64,000 nt of DNA from Cylicocyclus nassatus (taxonomy: Eukaryota > Nematoda > Chromadorea > Rhabditida > Strongylidae): positions 64,623,618-64,687,617 of the forward strand of contig CATQJL010000305.1 of the NCBI GenBank assembly GCA_958299035.1, read 5' to 3'. Below are positions 24,083-35,424 of this stretch, piece by piece. The notes below the pieces were generated by a model that was not told where the DNA came from, searched no databases, and worked only from the letters and a program-made list of their open reading frames with translations. The position numbers were made by a program, and so were the translations under genes. The stretch's first letter is position 1. Every line of letters begins with the position of its first letter.

Positions 24083-26815
24083 AGGTTGTAACCAGTACTT
24101 GACCTTCTTTGCATTTAGATAAGATTTGGGTTAGATTAGGTTACTCACACCCTCAGGCATTTTGTAGACAGTCTAGCTTTTTTCATGTATGGACGACTTC
24201 AGAACGTAGTAGCGAGATACGCTGCATGTCTCAGGTGTCGCTCTCAGGTTGTGATTTGTTCGATTGTGATCTGATCCTTGTTCTTCTAATCTTTTCCTGT
24301 CCCTCTTCTCTTGTTACTGTTCTCATTTGCATTTTTGTTTTACCAGCTTCTCCGATTTGTCAAGTTTTTGATGCACCATTCCTAATTTCATCGGTTGTGC
24401 TGGGCCAGAGCAACCTGTGGATTCCTAGGCCCGTTACTAGATCTCGCATTTCCAAAGTGTGTCGTGAATCCCCAATTTATGATTTGTTACGAAATCACTG
24501 TGCATTTTCACAACGACGGGAGGTGTTTAGCATTATGTTTTGAGAACGGCGATAGCTCTTAAAAAGGGGGAGCCGAGGGAAGCGAGAGAGCACGTAAGAT
24601 GGGCAAGGCAAAGCAAAGCAAAATTATAGAATTATATATCTTTGTTATTGTGACAAGTTGTGAATAAATATTTCACTTGTGGATCTTGTTTCATCTGAGA
24701 AATTCTATTAGAATAGTACGAACAAAATGAGAAACAAACATAAACAATAACAACTTAAACATCAGCGCTTGAACTACTGCGAGCTGAACTCCCCAAAGTT
24801 GGCTTTCTTACGGACTCGAACGCGAATTCGAATGAAAGATTCGTACAGAACACTCCAGTTTTGTTCGTTCAAAATGCGCTTTTTCAACAATCAAGTTTTC
24901 GAATTTTTTCTTGAATCCCGATTTCGCGGAACTCGAGTTTTCAGTTTCATTCGTGGTCTTGGTTTTTGGCAATTCGAATTTGAATCTTACCAAAAAAATC
25001 TTTGAGATAGTTTCGAATACGAATATGCTCGAATGTCTTATATGCATGGCATAATGTTTATTCGATTCGGGGTAAAATATAATGTGTATCCGTCTGTAAT
25101 TGGCATTCCCCATTGTTCCCTTGCCTAATGGTGTAATCAACTATGTTGGTATTGGTACTGCTTAAACGAACCTCTACTTAAACGTAAAGTGTGAAGAAAT
25201 GACCATATTTCTGCAGTAAGAACGGTTTTGAAAACACACAAAGATCTATTTGGCCTAAGTACCAGGTTTCGCACCAGGTTTTCTTATAATTGTTTACCGG
25301 TTTTACCAAAATTGCCGCATTCCTATCACTCTTTATTTTGTGCGGTTTGGGTTAGCAATCGACAGAACAAAGCAAACTCTACAACATGGCTGCCAAGTGT
25401 CCGCTTGAGTCGCACTCCACTCGAATCATGAAGTGAAATTTGATAATGCTTAAAAACGAATGTAAGTGTCAAAAATTGTTTCTCCTTGCAACATCATGAA
25501 AATCCCGGTCACAACAAGCATATACTTGACACATTGGACAGTCAACTACACATTTTCCGTATTTCCATGGTAAAAATTATAGAGAAAATTTTTAGAGTGA
25601 AATGGAAAATGTCTTTGAAAGTTCAAAGTTCCTTCCACATCGCAATTATGCAGCACATACATTTAGAAGTGCGATCATGTTACCCTTGTAGGTGCCACAG
25701 TTCTCAAGGAATAGTAATTTCGGTTGAAGTTGGAAAGGAATTATGAGACTACCTAATTTCAGTTAGTAGGGAGACCTAGCCAAGTCTTAATAATCACTCA
25801 GTGATCACTAATCAAAAGATTGGTCGTCTGCAGGTGCAGCCAGGTGCAACTAAAAGCTGATGATGAGAAAATTAATTTTATAAAGCATTAGCATTAGACG
25901 ATCTGATAGTTTTGTGCCCGCCGACAATCTCTCATTTCTCGAAAACTTTTCAGCCATTGTTACTGTCCATAAAGTAGGGACTGCCGATGGGTGTTAAACA
26001 AAATGATCTCAGCATATTTTTAAATCAAAATCAAATTTTGACTTTCATTAACGTGGAGGTATCGTCAAAAAGCGTTAACATCTGCGAAATTATGTTACGA
26101 CAACAATAGCGTTCGCAAGCAAGGTCTCAAGGTTATAAAAGGTACATAAGCGTAATAATTTCCTTTTGTGGGCTTTAACCAATAAGAAGGCGATGTGGGA
26201 ATAGAGGTTGAACATTACTACTGAGGTCAACTACTTTAAGTCGGACTAAAAATACGCAGATATCTGTATTCATGACTAGATCGAAGATGAGCGGCTATTC
26301 TTTTTTTGGCGCAACTCAAAGGGGCAGCAATCTTTATAGATCTTGGAGACGACAGAGAAGCTCCACATCGTCATAACGAGACGATCATTTATCTGCCATA
26401 CTCTACATATTAAGTCGGACCGACGATTCGTGTGTTTTTGAGACATATCCCGAAGTTGTTGGAGTATTGGCAGGCAACTGCTTCACAGAGTGTTCGTGGA
26501 GATAATCCTCCTCTTTCTAGCTTGTTGTCGCTCCGACATCTTTGATGTTCGGAAGAAATGTCAGATCCAATACATTGTTTTTACTTGACCTAGTTTCTTC
26601 CAGATTTTCCTTTTAATTTTTTGGAAGAGTTTAGGTGACGGTTGGATAGAGTAAACAAAGTTCAATACAGTGAAATTTTTGGGCATTTTTAATAAGTATT
26701 TTTCAAAGAATTTTTTTGAAAATCTTTTTTTTGCGAAGTCGTAAAGCACAAACACTTCAAACAATAGTAAATCCTCGTTTGAAACTACCACAGTGTCATA
26801 ACAAAATGGTTAATA
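24083..26815. other. Non-coding stretch, no gene recognised
   Basis: A 144-codon open frame at 24109-24543 has no family resemblance and looks accidental. 24780-25030 is rich in the palindrome TTCGAA/ATTCGAAT, like 62525-62810. 26560-26790 resembles the interior of the mariner foldback at 28972-29982 (shared GATAGAGTAAAC). Confidence 0.45.
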
Positions 26816-27144
26816 TATTAGGTTGTCCCAAAAGTTTTGTCCGTTTTTTTCATCGCTCACTAAAATTCATGGAACACCAATCCATGGGCAGCTTAGGTAC
26901 TATTTGGTTCAGATTTTTATACTTCTTTCTTAGAGCTATACTTGCATTCTGATCTACCTTGTCTTTGCAGTGTTATCGCCATGGCTTTTTGAGCAGCTCA
27001 GCAGTAACACCAAATCTTTCGTGAATTTTGAAAATTTTTATCCTGATATTTTCGAAGAGCGCTAGTAACTGTTATGAAGAGCAAATCTTTGGCTACATTG
27101 TACACATTTTAGATTCATGGACGACTTTTTCAAGTCCGTTATAA

Positions 27145-27632
27145 TCTTATATATAAAGCTGAATGTCTGTTTGTCTGTCTGTCTGTCTGTATGTCTGTAT
27201 GTCTGTATGTCTGTGTGTACGTATGTTCCGAATAGAAAATTCCATTTCTGAACCGATCGGGACCAAACTTAGCACACATACACTTCGGGCCCCGACGGGT
27301 GTCACAGTCCACTTTCGTTATCGATCGATATCGATTTTATCGATTTTTTGCAAAATTTGGGCTACGGGGCTGGGAGTTGGCACAGGGGGGTAATCGAGCA
27401 TGCTGATCACCCCCACGGGGTGATCAGCATGCTCGATTACACCCCTCTGCCAAACTCCAGCCCCTAGCTCAAATTTTGCAAAAAAACGATAAAATCGACA
27501 TCGATCGATAACGAAAGTGGACTGTGACACCCGCCGGGGCCCTAAGTGTATGTGTGCCAAGTTTGGTCCGGATCGGTTAAGAAATGAAATTTTCTATTCG
27601 GAACATACGGCGGAGCCGGATAAGCCTGCTGG
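27145..27632 (+). mobile_element. Non-autonomous Helitron 1 with internal inversion
   Basis: It starts A|TCTTATATATAAAGCTGAATG, continues with a GTCT microsatellite, and ends in the hairpin-like GGCGGAGCC followed by CTGG|T. Between them the Helitron 5' sequence (to 27415) is followed by its own reverse complement (27416-27600), meeting at a perfect palindrome around CCCCCACGGGG with GATCAGCATGCTCGATTA on both sides. Confidence 0.72.
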
Positions 27633-27649
27633 TTACCTCTCTATCTCTC

Positions 27650-30355
27650 TATATAATAAAGCGCACGGTGTCTCTCTGTAACATCCCCCCCCCCCTCGTG
27701 AGATGTCAACAGGTCTGTCGTTGCGTGTCGCTGCAGGCGTACAGGGTTGATGACTCACTATGCCAGTGATGTCCGATCTAGACGATGTTGATGACCTAAC
27801 CTCAAAAGTGCAGTCTGCAAAAAGTTAAAAGCTGTAAGCGGTAACATGCCGCTGCAGGCGTACAGGGTTGATGACTCATCGTTATGCCAATGATGTCCAA
27901 TCTAGACGATGTTGATGAAAACCCTAACCTCCAAAGTGCAATCTCCAAAAAAGTTAAAAGCTGTAAGCGGTAACATCGATTGATTCTGTCTTCACAATAC
28001 GACGTCTCTATTTTCACATTGCAGCAGCACCTCTATTCGAGTCATCGGAACAGGTAAGCTATCAATTTCTTTCTCATTTAGCATTTTCTAAGAAGAAACA
28101 ATTCAATCATGTGAACGAAAGCCTGTGTAATCATGCTTTTTGAGCAAAATCACACATTTCGAAAAATCGTTCATAAGAATGGGCATCTGATAACAAAGAT
28201 AGATTTTACTATCTTGCTCATCTATCATTTGTTTCTAAACTACAAAATAGTGAGCTGCAATTTTTTGAAAAAATATTTTCACTTTTGTGGTTTTCAAACG
28301 AATCCTCAACCGTTACATAATTTCCCTATTTATTTTATATTTGGAAAACATCACATGTCCTAATCGACATATAATTCTTCTACAGAAAGTTGCAGTTATA
28401 GTCTAAAGTGCTTCTCAAGCGACCATCACCTTTCGAATTAAGAAGTTTTTGATTTCTCATTCCAAAATCACATCAATCTGTAGTTTTCACAATCTCAGCC
28501 GACTTCATTGTTATGAATAATCCTAGATTGCCTCTCTCTTTGGGTTTGTTTCCCAAGAGATCGACTTCGTATCTACTCATCACTACCATTCGCTTTCTAA
28601 AATACAAAATATTGAGCTGCAATTTTCTGCTACAAAACAATCCAGTTTTGTGATTTTCCTCAACCTTTCCAAAATCAATTCTGTAGTTTTCACATTCTCT
28701 GCCGATTTCACTATCATGAATAATCTCTATTCAGAAATAGAGTTACAGCTGTTCGTTTTCGTTCCCAAAAGCCAGTTACTTTGTGCTTTACTCAACGTAA
28801 GTCACTTTGTAATGACATTCCTCAACTGACTTGCTCCAAATTTTTGGTATGCTTTCCAAAATATTCTCCCCACTTCAAAAATCCATATGGAATTATTGTA
28901 CATGTATCTTCGTACTGAATGCTTTTTGTCTAATGTCTGATACTCTATTATGGTGCATATATTAGGTCGTCCCGAAAGTATTTTCGCTTTTTTCAAACGG
29001 GCGCCACTTCTGAAGGAACAAAGATTATTAGGAGATCTTGGAAGCATTCGATGCAGCATTTCATCCTCTATCTAACAGTTATGAAAACTTTGCAGCGCGG
29101 CCAATGAGTTTTTGGAAAATAACAAAAATCTGCGACCCATGCTTTTTGAGATGGTCAAGTTTCACGATTTTTTGAACCTTTTATATCAATCCTCAGAAGG
29201 AGTTCAAGCAACGATTCGATAGAGTAAACCTTATAGAATACAGTGCTACTTTTTTCCCTTTCTCGGAGCTCATCGTAATTTTTTAAAAGATTTTTTAACA
29301 GAACCATCGGATTTTGGCAGGCCCACCTCAACCACAATCGCGTCAAACATCATAATTTTTCAAAATTTGAGACTACTAAGATGGTACTATGAGTTATCAT
29401 TAATTTTACAAAGCAAGTGAGGGTTTACGGGTTCGAAATATCAAATTTCGAGTTTTTCGGGTACAGCTTGGGGCTCGCTAAAAAAATGAGTTATGATGAT
29501 TTTATCCCCGGAAACTGAATGAATCGGAAACAAAAAGCACCCATTAGAAAGAGGAGAAAAAGCTGCATCGAATGACACCCGAGCTGCTCATGGTTTGATG
29601 TTCTACTAGGATTTAGCTGTCCAAATATAGAAATCGGTAGCATCAGTTAAAATTCTGTTAAAAATGTATAACAAGTTATGGAAAAGAGAAAAAGGTTGCA
29701 CTGTGTTCTAAGAGGCTTGCTCTATCGAAACGTCACTTGACCTTCTTCTGAAAATTGATATGAAATTTTTAAAAAATTGTGAAACTTGACTATCTCAAAA
29801 AGCATAGGTCGCAGATTTTGGTTATTTTCTGAAAGCTCATTGATTGTTTTGCAACATTTTCATAACCATTGAAAAAAGAATGAAATGCTGTTTCGAATGC
29901 TGCCGATATTACTTAGAAACCTTTGTTCTATCAAATATGGCGCCCGTTTGAAAAAAGCGAAAATACTTTCGGGACGACCTAATATATCAGAAAACCACAT
30001 TAGAATCGAAACTTTTCTCCGTATCTTTGCTCACGTTATCTCACTGTTGTAGACATCAGCAGAGAGTACTGTTTCGTACTATAGCACATGAAATTCACTT
30101 ATGTGAAACGGATTACAAGCTTTTTCCCGAAACATGAAAATTATTAATGTTGCAGTCAGATAAACTACATAAACCCTGATTCACTTGAACCATGTTCATT
30201 TTGTTATAAAGCGTTCTCATCTATACTATAGCAGATAGAATTGCTTTTCAATAGAATGTGAAGAAAATGAAACATCCAATCAAGACAGTACCGCTTAGAC
30301 ATTGCCCACACCCACTTACCAGACCAAAGTGCCGCTTCGCGGCACTTTGGTCTGG
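27650..30355 (+). mobile_element. Helitron/Helentron-like unit A
   Basis: It starts TATATAATAAAGCGCACGG and ends in a 37-nt hairpin, CCAGACCAAAGTGCCGC with its complement around a TTC loop (30319-30355). Its left 400 bp and right ~1 kb match unit B closely. The left part has two tandem ~121-bp repeats starting CTGCAGGCGTACAG (27731, 27852). A mariner foldback (28972-29982) interrupts its right part. No coding sequence remains. Confidence 0.72.
28972..29982. mobile_element. Mariner foldback element in unit A
   Basis: It begins TTAGGTCGTCCCGAAAGT and ends with its complement, flanked by TA. Unit B has the uninterrupted site (GCATATATATCAGAAAACC), which confirms the insertion and the TA duplication. 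Arms of roughly 400 bp are imperfect inverted copies; GCGCCCGTTTGAAAAAAGCG is seen at both ends. No transposase. Confidence 0.85.
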
Positions 30356-30457
30356 TATATAATAAAGCGCACGGTGTCTCTCTGAAGCATTCCCCCCTCC
30401 CCCCCCTCGTGAGATGTCAACAAGTTTGTCGTTGCGTGCCGCTGCAGGGTTCATGAC

Positions 30458-31591
30458 CAGGGTAAAGCGGGGGGTGCGGCACGCCGCAGAGGGGGGTCGT
30501 ATTGAAGAGTCAAAAGGGGAGGGGGTCGTAGTTAGGTGATCTGATTATAGCGATAACATGATATTCGTATCATATCCATAATTAGCACGTCAATTAACCC
30601 CTGTAGACAAAGTGTGAGCGAATTCTGAAGATTCAAGATACTAGGCTACCTAAGTGAAATGGTCAAATCCCAACATGGTTAACTTTGTTTTAAAGGTGAA
30701 TTAGCTATCCGTTTTTGCACTCAAGACAAAGCACTACTCCTTCTTTGTCCACCTCAGGAATCCCGCTTCAGAAGACCTCCAAACTGTGGAATTAGAAGCC
30801 AACCAAAATCTCATTTTTCCCATTTTTCGCTTTTGATGGCTGTGCTTTCACCAAATATTACTCAGAGCTAAGAAGACGAATCAGGCTCAAAACATCCCTA
30901 TGGAATCTACGAGGTTTAGGCTATCGATTCATATAAATATTGTCCGCTAAAAATGTTTTTTTGATATAGTTAATGGCCTGCGGCACCCCCCCTCAAAACC
31001 TGCGGCTGCCGCAGGGCTGCCGCAGGGGTGCCGCAGGGGTGCCGCAGGCCATTAACTATATCAAAAAAACATTTTTAGCGGACAATATTTATATGAATCG
31101 ATAGCCTAAACCTCGTAGATTCCATAGGGATGTTTTGAGCCTGATTCGTCTTCTTAGCTCTGAGTAATATTTGGTGAAAGCACAGCCATCAAAAGCGAAA
31201 AATGGGAAAAATGAGATTTTGGTTGGCTTCTAATTCCACAGTTTGGAGGTCTTCTGAAGCGGGATTCCTGAGGTGGACAAAGAAGGAGTAGTGCTTTGTC
31301 TTGAGTGCAAAAACGGATAGCTAATTCACCTTTAAAACAAAGTTAACCATGTTGGAATTTGACCATTTCACTTAGGTAGCCTAGTATCTTGAATCTTCAG
31401 AATTCGCTCACACTTTGTCTATAGGGGGTATTTGACATGCTAATTATGGATATGTTGTCCATTATGTTTGACAGAGCCTTCAGGTAATACTATCTTAAGT
31501 GTATAGTTTAGGAGGGGGGTCTTATTAAGACAGCAATCAGGGGGGGGGGTCGTATCCGACGGTCGAGTGCCGCACCCCCCGCTTTACCCTG
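30458..31591. mobile_element. hAT-like foldback with 8-bp duplication
   Basis: Flanked by TTCATGAC (30450-30457 and 31592-31599). The terminal repeat CAGGGTAAAGCGGGGGGTGC is hAT-like. Arms of ~540 bp are nearly identical inverted copies meeting near 31005 in a short run of CTGCCGCAGG-type repeats. A decayed relative of one arm lies at 53870-54130. It encodes nothing. Confidence 0.88.
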
Positions 31592-32663
31592 TTCATGACT
31601 CATCACTACGCCAGTGATGTCCGACCTAGACGATGTTGTTGACCTAACCTCCAAAGTGCAGTCTGCAAAAAGTTAAAAGCTGTAAGCGGTAACATGCCGC
31701 TGCAGGCTTACAGGGTTGATGACTCATCATTATGCCAGTGATCACTACGCCAGTGATGTCCGACCTAGACGATGTTGATGACTTAACCTCCAAAGTGCAG
31801 TCTGCAAAAAGTTAAAAGCTGTAAGGGTAACATGCCGCTGCAGGCTTACAGGGTTGATGACTCATCATTATGCCAGTGATGTCCGATCTAGACGATGTTG
31901 ATGAAAACCCTAACCTCCAAAGTGCAATCTTGAAAAAGTTAAAAGCTGTAAGCGGTAACATCGATTGATTCTGTCATCATAATACGACGTCTCTATTTTC
32001 GATTGCAGCAGCACCTCTACTCGAGTCATCGGAACAGGTCAGCTATCGGCCCCTCATTTAGCATTTTCTAAGAAGAACCTCAGTTTAATGTCCTTCGGTT
32101 TTTTGGAATTTTTTAGAAGCAGTTCTCGCTTAGCAGAAGCTTAAACTCAGTCGAAAATTCTTACCGTAATCCTGCAGTAAATAAGAGAAATCGGTGATTC
32201 GCTCCATACTGTAAATCTAAGTTAAACCCAGCTCTACCATATGACACCCAAAGATCCGCGGAAGATTTTCAAAGGAAGTTATTGAAGCAAGTTCGATACA
32301 TCTTTTGGGACACTCTGTATAATTCTTCTATAGAAAGTTGCAGTTTAGTCTAAAGTGTTTCTCAAGCGACCATCACCTTTCGAATTAAGAAGTTTTTGAT
32401 TTCTCATTCCAAAATCACATCAATCTGTAGTTTTCACAATCTCAGCCGACTTCATTGTTATGAATAATCCTAGATTGCCTCTCTCTTTGGGTTTGTTTCC
32501 CAAGAGATCGACTTCGTATCTACTCATCACTACCATTCGCTTTCTAAAATACAAAATATTGAGCTGCAATTTTCTGCTACAAAACAATCCAGTTTTGTGA
32601 TTTTCCTCAACCTTTCCAAAATCAAGTCAATCTGTAATTTTCACAATCTCTGCCAATTTCACT

Positions 32664-32905
32664 TTTACTGATAAAGGCGTTCCTGTTCAAGTTCGGCAAC
32701 GGCAATTTCCCCTTCGACTTGCTTTTGCTATGACCATCAACAAGGCTCAAGGCCAGAATCGAATGTAGGAATTCATATCGGAACTGAAGTCTTTTCTCAT
32801 GGGCAGCTCTATGTTACTCTCTCACGAGCGCGAACAAAAGAAGGTATAAAAGTGCTCAAAAACGATACGAGAGTAAGAAACATTGTGATCAAAGCGGTGC
32901 TCTAA
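32664..32905 (+). pseudogene. Helitron PIF1-type helicase C-terminus (remnant)
   Basis: Translation gives FTDKGVPVQVRQRQFPLRL, then AFAMTINKAQGQ, then, after a frame break at about 32762, GIHIGTEVFSHGQLYVTLSR and a tail ending VIKAVL before TAA at 32903. The TINKAQGQ and YVTLSRAR blocks are helicase motifs V and VI of the PIF1-like helicase fused to Rep in Helitrons, which unwinds DNA during rolling-circle transposition. Motifs I-IV and the Rep domain are absent, and the break removes part of the Q-to-G spacer, so it cannot be functional. Its orientation agrees with unit B, placing the helicase end just before the 3' hairpin. Confidence 0.88.
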
Positions 32906-33970
32906 ATTCCTATGACTAATTAAATAGAGGTAATGCGTTCTCATCTTCTTTTTTACATCACACATCGTCGTAACATCCCAACACTCGCCTTTTAGGAATC
33001 ATACCTTGGGTCAATGGCTCAAAATTAGTAATTTTGTTCTTCTAATCTACAATGTGACTGGAGAAAATTTGAGTCGTATTGCTGTCTTTCCCTTTCAAGA
33101 GCTCAATCATTGAAGATCCCACTGCTGAACTTTACTGAGAGATCTGTTTCCATTTGTACATGAATCTTCGTACTGAATGCTTTTTGCCTAATGCCTGATA
33201 CTCCATTATAGTGCATATATATCAGAAAACCACATTAAAATCGAAACTTTTCTCCGTGTCTTCGCTCACGCTATCTCACTGTTGTAGACATCAGCAAAGA
33301 GTACTGTTTTGTACTATAACACTTAAAATTCAATTATGTGAAGCAGATTACAAGCTTTTCCCGAAACTTGAAAATTATTAATGTTGCAGTCAGATAAATT
33401 ACAAACCCCTGATTCACTTGAACCATGGTTCATTTTGTCATAAAGCGTTCTCTTCTAAACTATAGCAGAATTCCTTTTCAATAAAATGTGATGAAAATGA
33501 AACATCCAATCAAGACAGTACCTCTTAGACATTGCCCACACCCACTTACCAGACCAAAGTGCCGCGAAGCGGCACTTTGGTCTGGCTCTTATATATAAAG
33601 CTGAATGTCTGTATGTCTGTATGTCTGTCTGTACGTATGTTCCGAATAGAAAATTCCATTTCTGAACCGATCTGGACCAAACTTGGCACACATACACTTC
33701 GGGCCCGGGCGGGTGTCATAGGCTACTTTTCGTCATCGATCGATATCGATTTATCGATTTTTATCGATTTTTTGCAGAGTTCACCTACGGGGCTGGGAGT
33801 TGGCACAGGGGGGTAATTGAGCATGGGGATTCCGAATACGACATTAGTTTTCAGGATTATTGATCACTTTTATCGATTTTATCGATTTTTTTGCAAAATT
33901 TGGGCTACGGGGCTTGGAGTTTGCACAGGGGGTTAATCAAGCATGCTGATTACGAGTTCGATATTAGTTT

Positions 33971-35424
33971 GGCGCTATTCGGCTAACCGGGCCCCAAAAC
34001 TTTTTTTGTCGTAGAGCTTGCTCAGATTCGTGTATAAGGGTTATCTTACATTTTGATTACAGATATCACACATTCGTCGCAGAAAGTGTGATATCTGTAA
34101 TCAGCATGATAAGATCTGTAATCATCTGTGATATCTCCCCATGTGGTTACGATAGGTGTACGGTAGGAAGTCAAAATCATGAATTCGGCTGGAGTTCGGT
34201 CCAGAGAACTTATTCGACATGCTGATTACGAATTTCATACTCTCTCTGCATATTGGGACCTCTTCATAGAGTTAGGGTGGTTATATACGGTGTGGGGTCG
34301 AAAACATAGATTTGCTTCAAACTTCGTCTAGGGTGGTCATTTAGCGCGCTGAACATAAATATCATGTTGATTTCGCAGGATGGTGCATTTTCTTGGGTTA
34401 CGGTGGATGTAGAATAGAAGTTCCAGATTTGCTCAAAACCTTACCTGTAACGGTTCACAAGTATATCGCTTATGAATATGATGCTTGCTCGCTGTCATAA
34501 CGCATTAGTGAAGTTATGGTGAGTTGCAGGATTTAAATGGACAAGGCCAATTTAGATCCCAGATATTCATGAAATGGGGAAACAGTCGTTTTGCATGGCG
34601 GTCTCCAGCGCCATCCTGATAACCTGTCTCAACGTGTAACGCACGTGGAAAATCTTCCTCCCCCTGATTTGCTTAGGCAAAAGCCGCCGAAGGGTGTATC
34701 GCACGCGACAAATCTCCCTCCCCCTATTTCTGCTTAGGCAAAAGCCGCCGAAGAGTGTAGGTCATGCTCAGGAGAGTCAATGATAAGTTGCAAGGAAGGT
34801 GACTTTGTCGGCACCTTCCTTGCAACTTATCATTAACTCTCCTGAGCACCGTAAAGGTCATGCCATAAGCATGACCTGCTAGATATGAGTGTATCATTGC
34901 CCAGATGTTTGTGATACTACTTCACCACGCCTTCAATCCTGAGCATTCTACCACTGCACGAATGGGTGCATGTCGTCTGTTCAATAAAGCTCTAATAGCT
35001 TAGTGTTCTATTAACACACCAGGAGCCACCATACTCCACGACAGGCGCCACTCATCCGCCTAAGGCTACAATTAAACCTACCAACCACCATAGTATTGCA
35101 CGCGGCAAATCTCCCTCCCCCTATTTCTGCTTAGGCAAAAGCCGCCGAAGGATGCATCGCGCGCCGCAGTGGTCCTATAAGATTACGGTCGTGGGAAACT
35201 TTTATACCACACGAATTGCCTTTATCGCGGGGATTGAGCACGATATTCTTGAAACAGCACTTTAGGGAATTTTCTGCCAAGGTTTCAGGCAGGCTTATGA
35301 TTTTTACCCGCTGCCACGCGATGACTATGATATTGTCATCAGCGGCTCAAATAACCCCCACATACCGAGTTTGAGCAAGACCCACCACAAAAACATCTTA
35401 GGGCCCGGATAGCCGAATAACGCC
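33971..35424. mobile_element. TIR element inside Helitron 2
   Basis: The left end GGCGCTATTCGGCTAACCGG and the right end complement GGCGTTATTCGGCTATCCGG form the terminal repeat. Flanks ATTAGTTT and ATCAGTTT match 7 of 8, a decayed 8-bp duplication. A ~57-bp block (CTCCCTCCCCCTATTTCTGC then TTAGGCAAAAGCCGCCGAAG) recurs three times at 34637, 34694 and 35094. Same family as 62966-63670. No transposase seen. Confidence 0.75.
34766..34847 (+). other. Long near-perfect hairpin (hpRNA-like)
   Basis: A 36-nt arm starting GCTCAGGAGAGTCAATGATA is followed after a 10-nt loop by its complement, with one mismatch. If transcribed it would fold into a Dicer-type stem. It lies inside the TIR element at 33971-35424, so it may be a MITE-like nested insertion rather than an RNA gene. 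Confidence 0.55.

Larger units (their letters stand above)
30356..33585 (+). mobile_element. Helitron/Helentron-like unit B with helicase remnant
   Basis: It follows unit A directly, head to tail, starting with the same TATATAATAAAGCGCACGG and ending in the same 37-nt hairpin (33549-33585). It differs in holding a hAT foldback (30458-31591), a third tandem repeat copy, and a helicase C-terminal remnant (32664-32905). Unit A lacks the helicase, so B is closer to an autonomous ancestor. Confidence 0.74.

Noticed and set aside
24109..24543. 144-codon open frame on the + strand
   Set aside because: No family resemblance, no splice or start context, and Cys/Ser/Phe-rich composition typical of chance frames in T-rich DNA.
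27160..27225. GTCT repeats as a possible CRISPR-like array
   Set aside because: Simple tetranucleotide microsatellite within a Helitron in a eukaryotic genome; no spacers.
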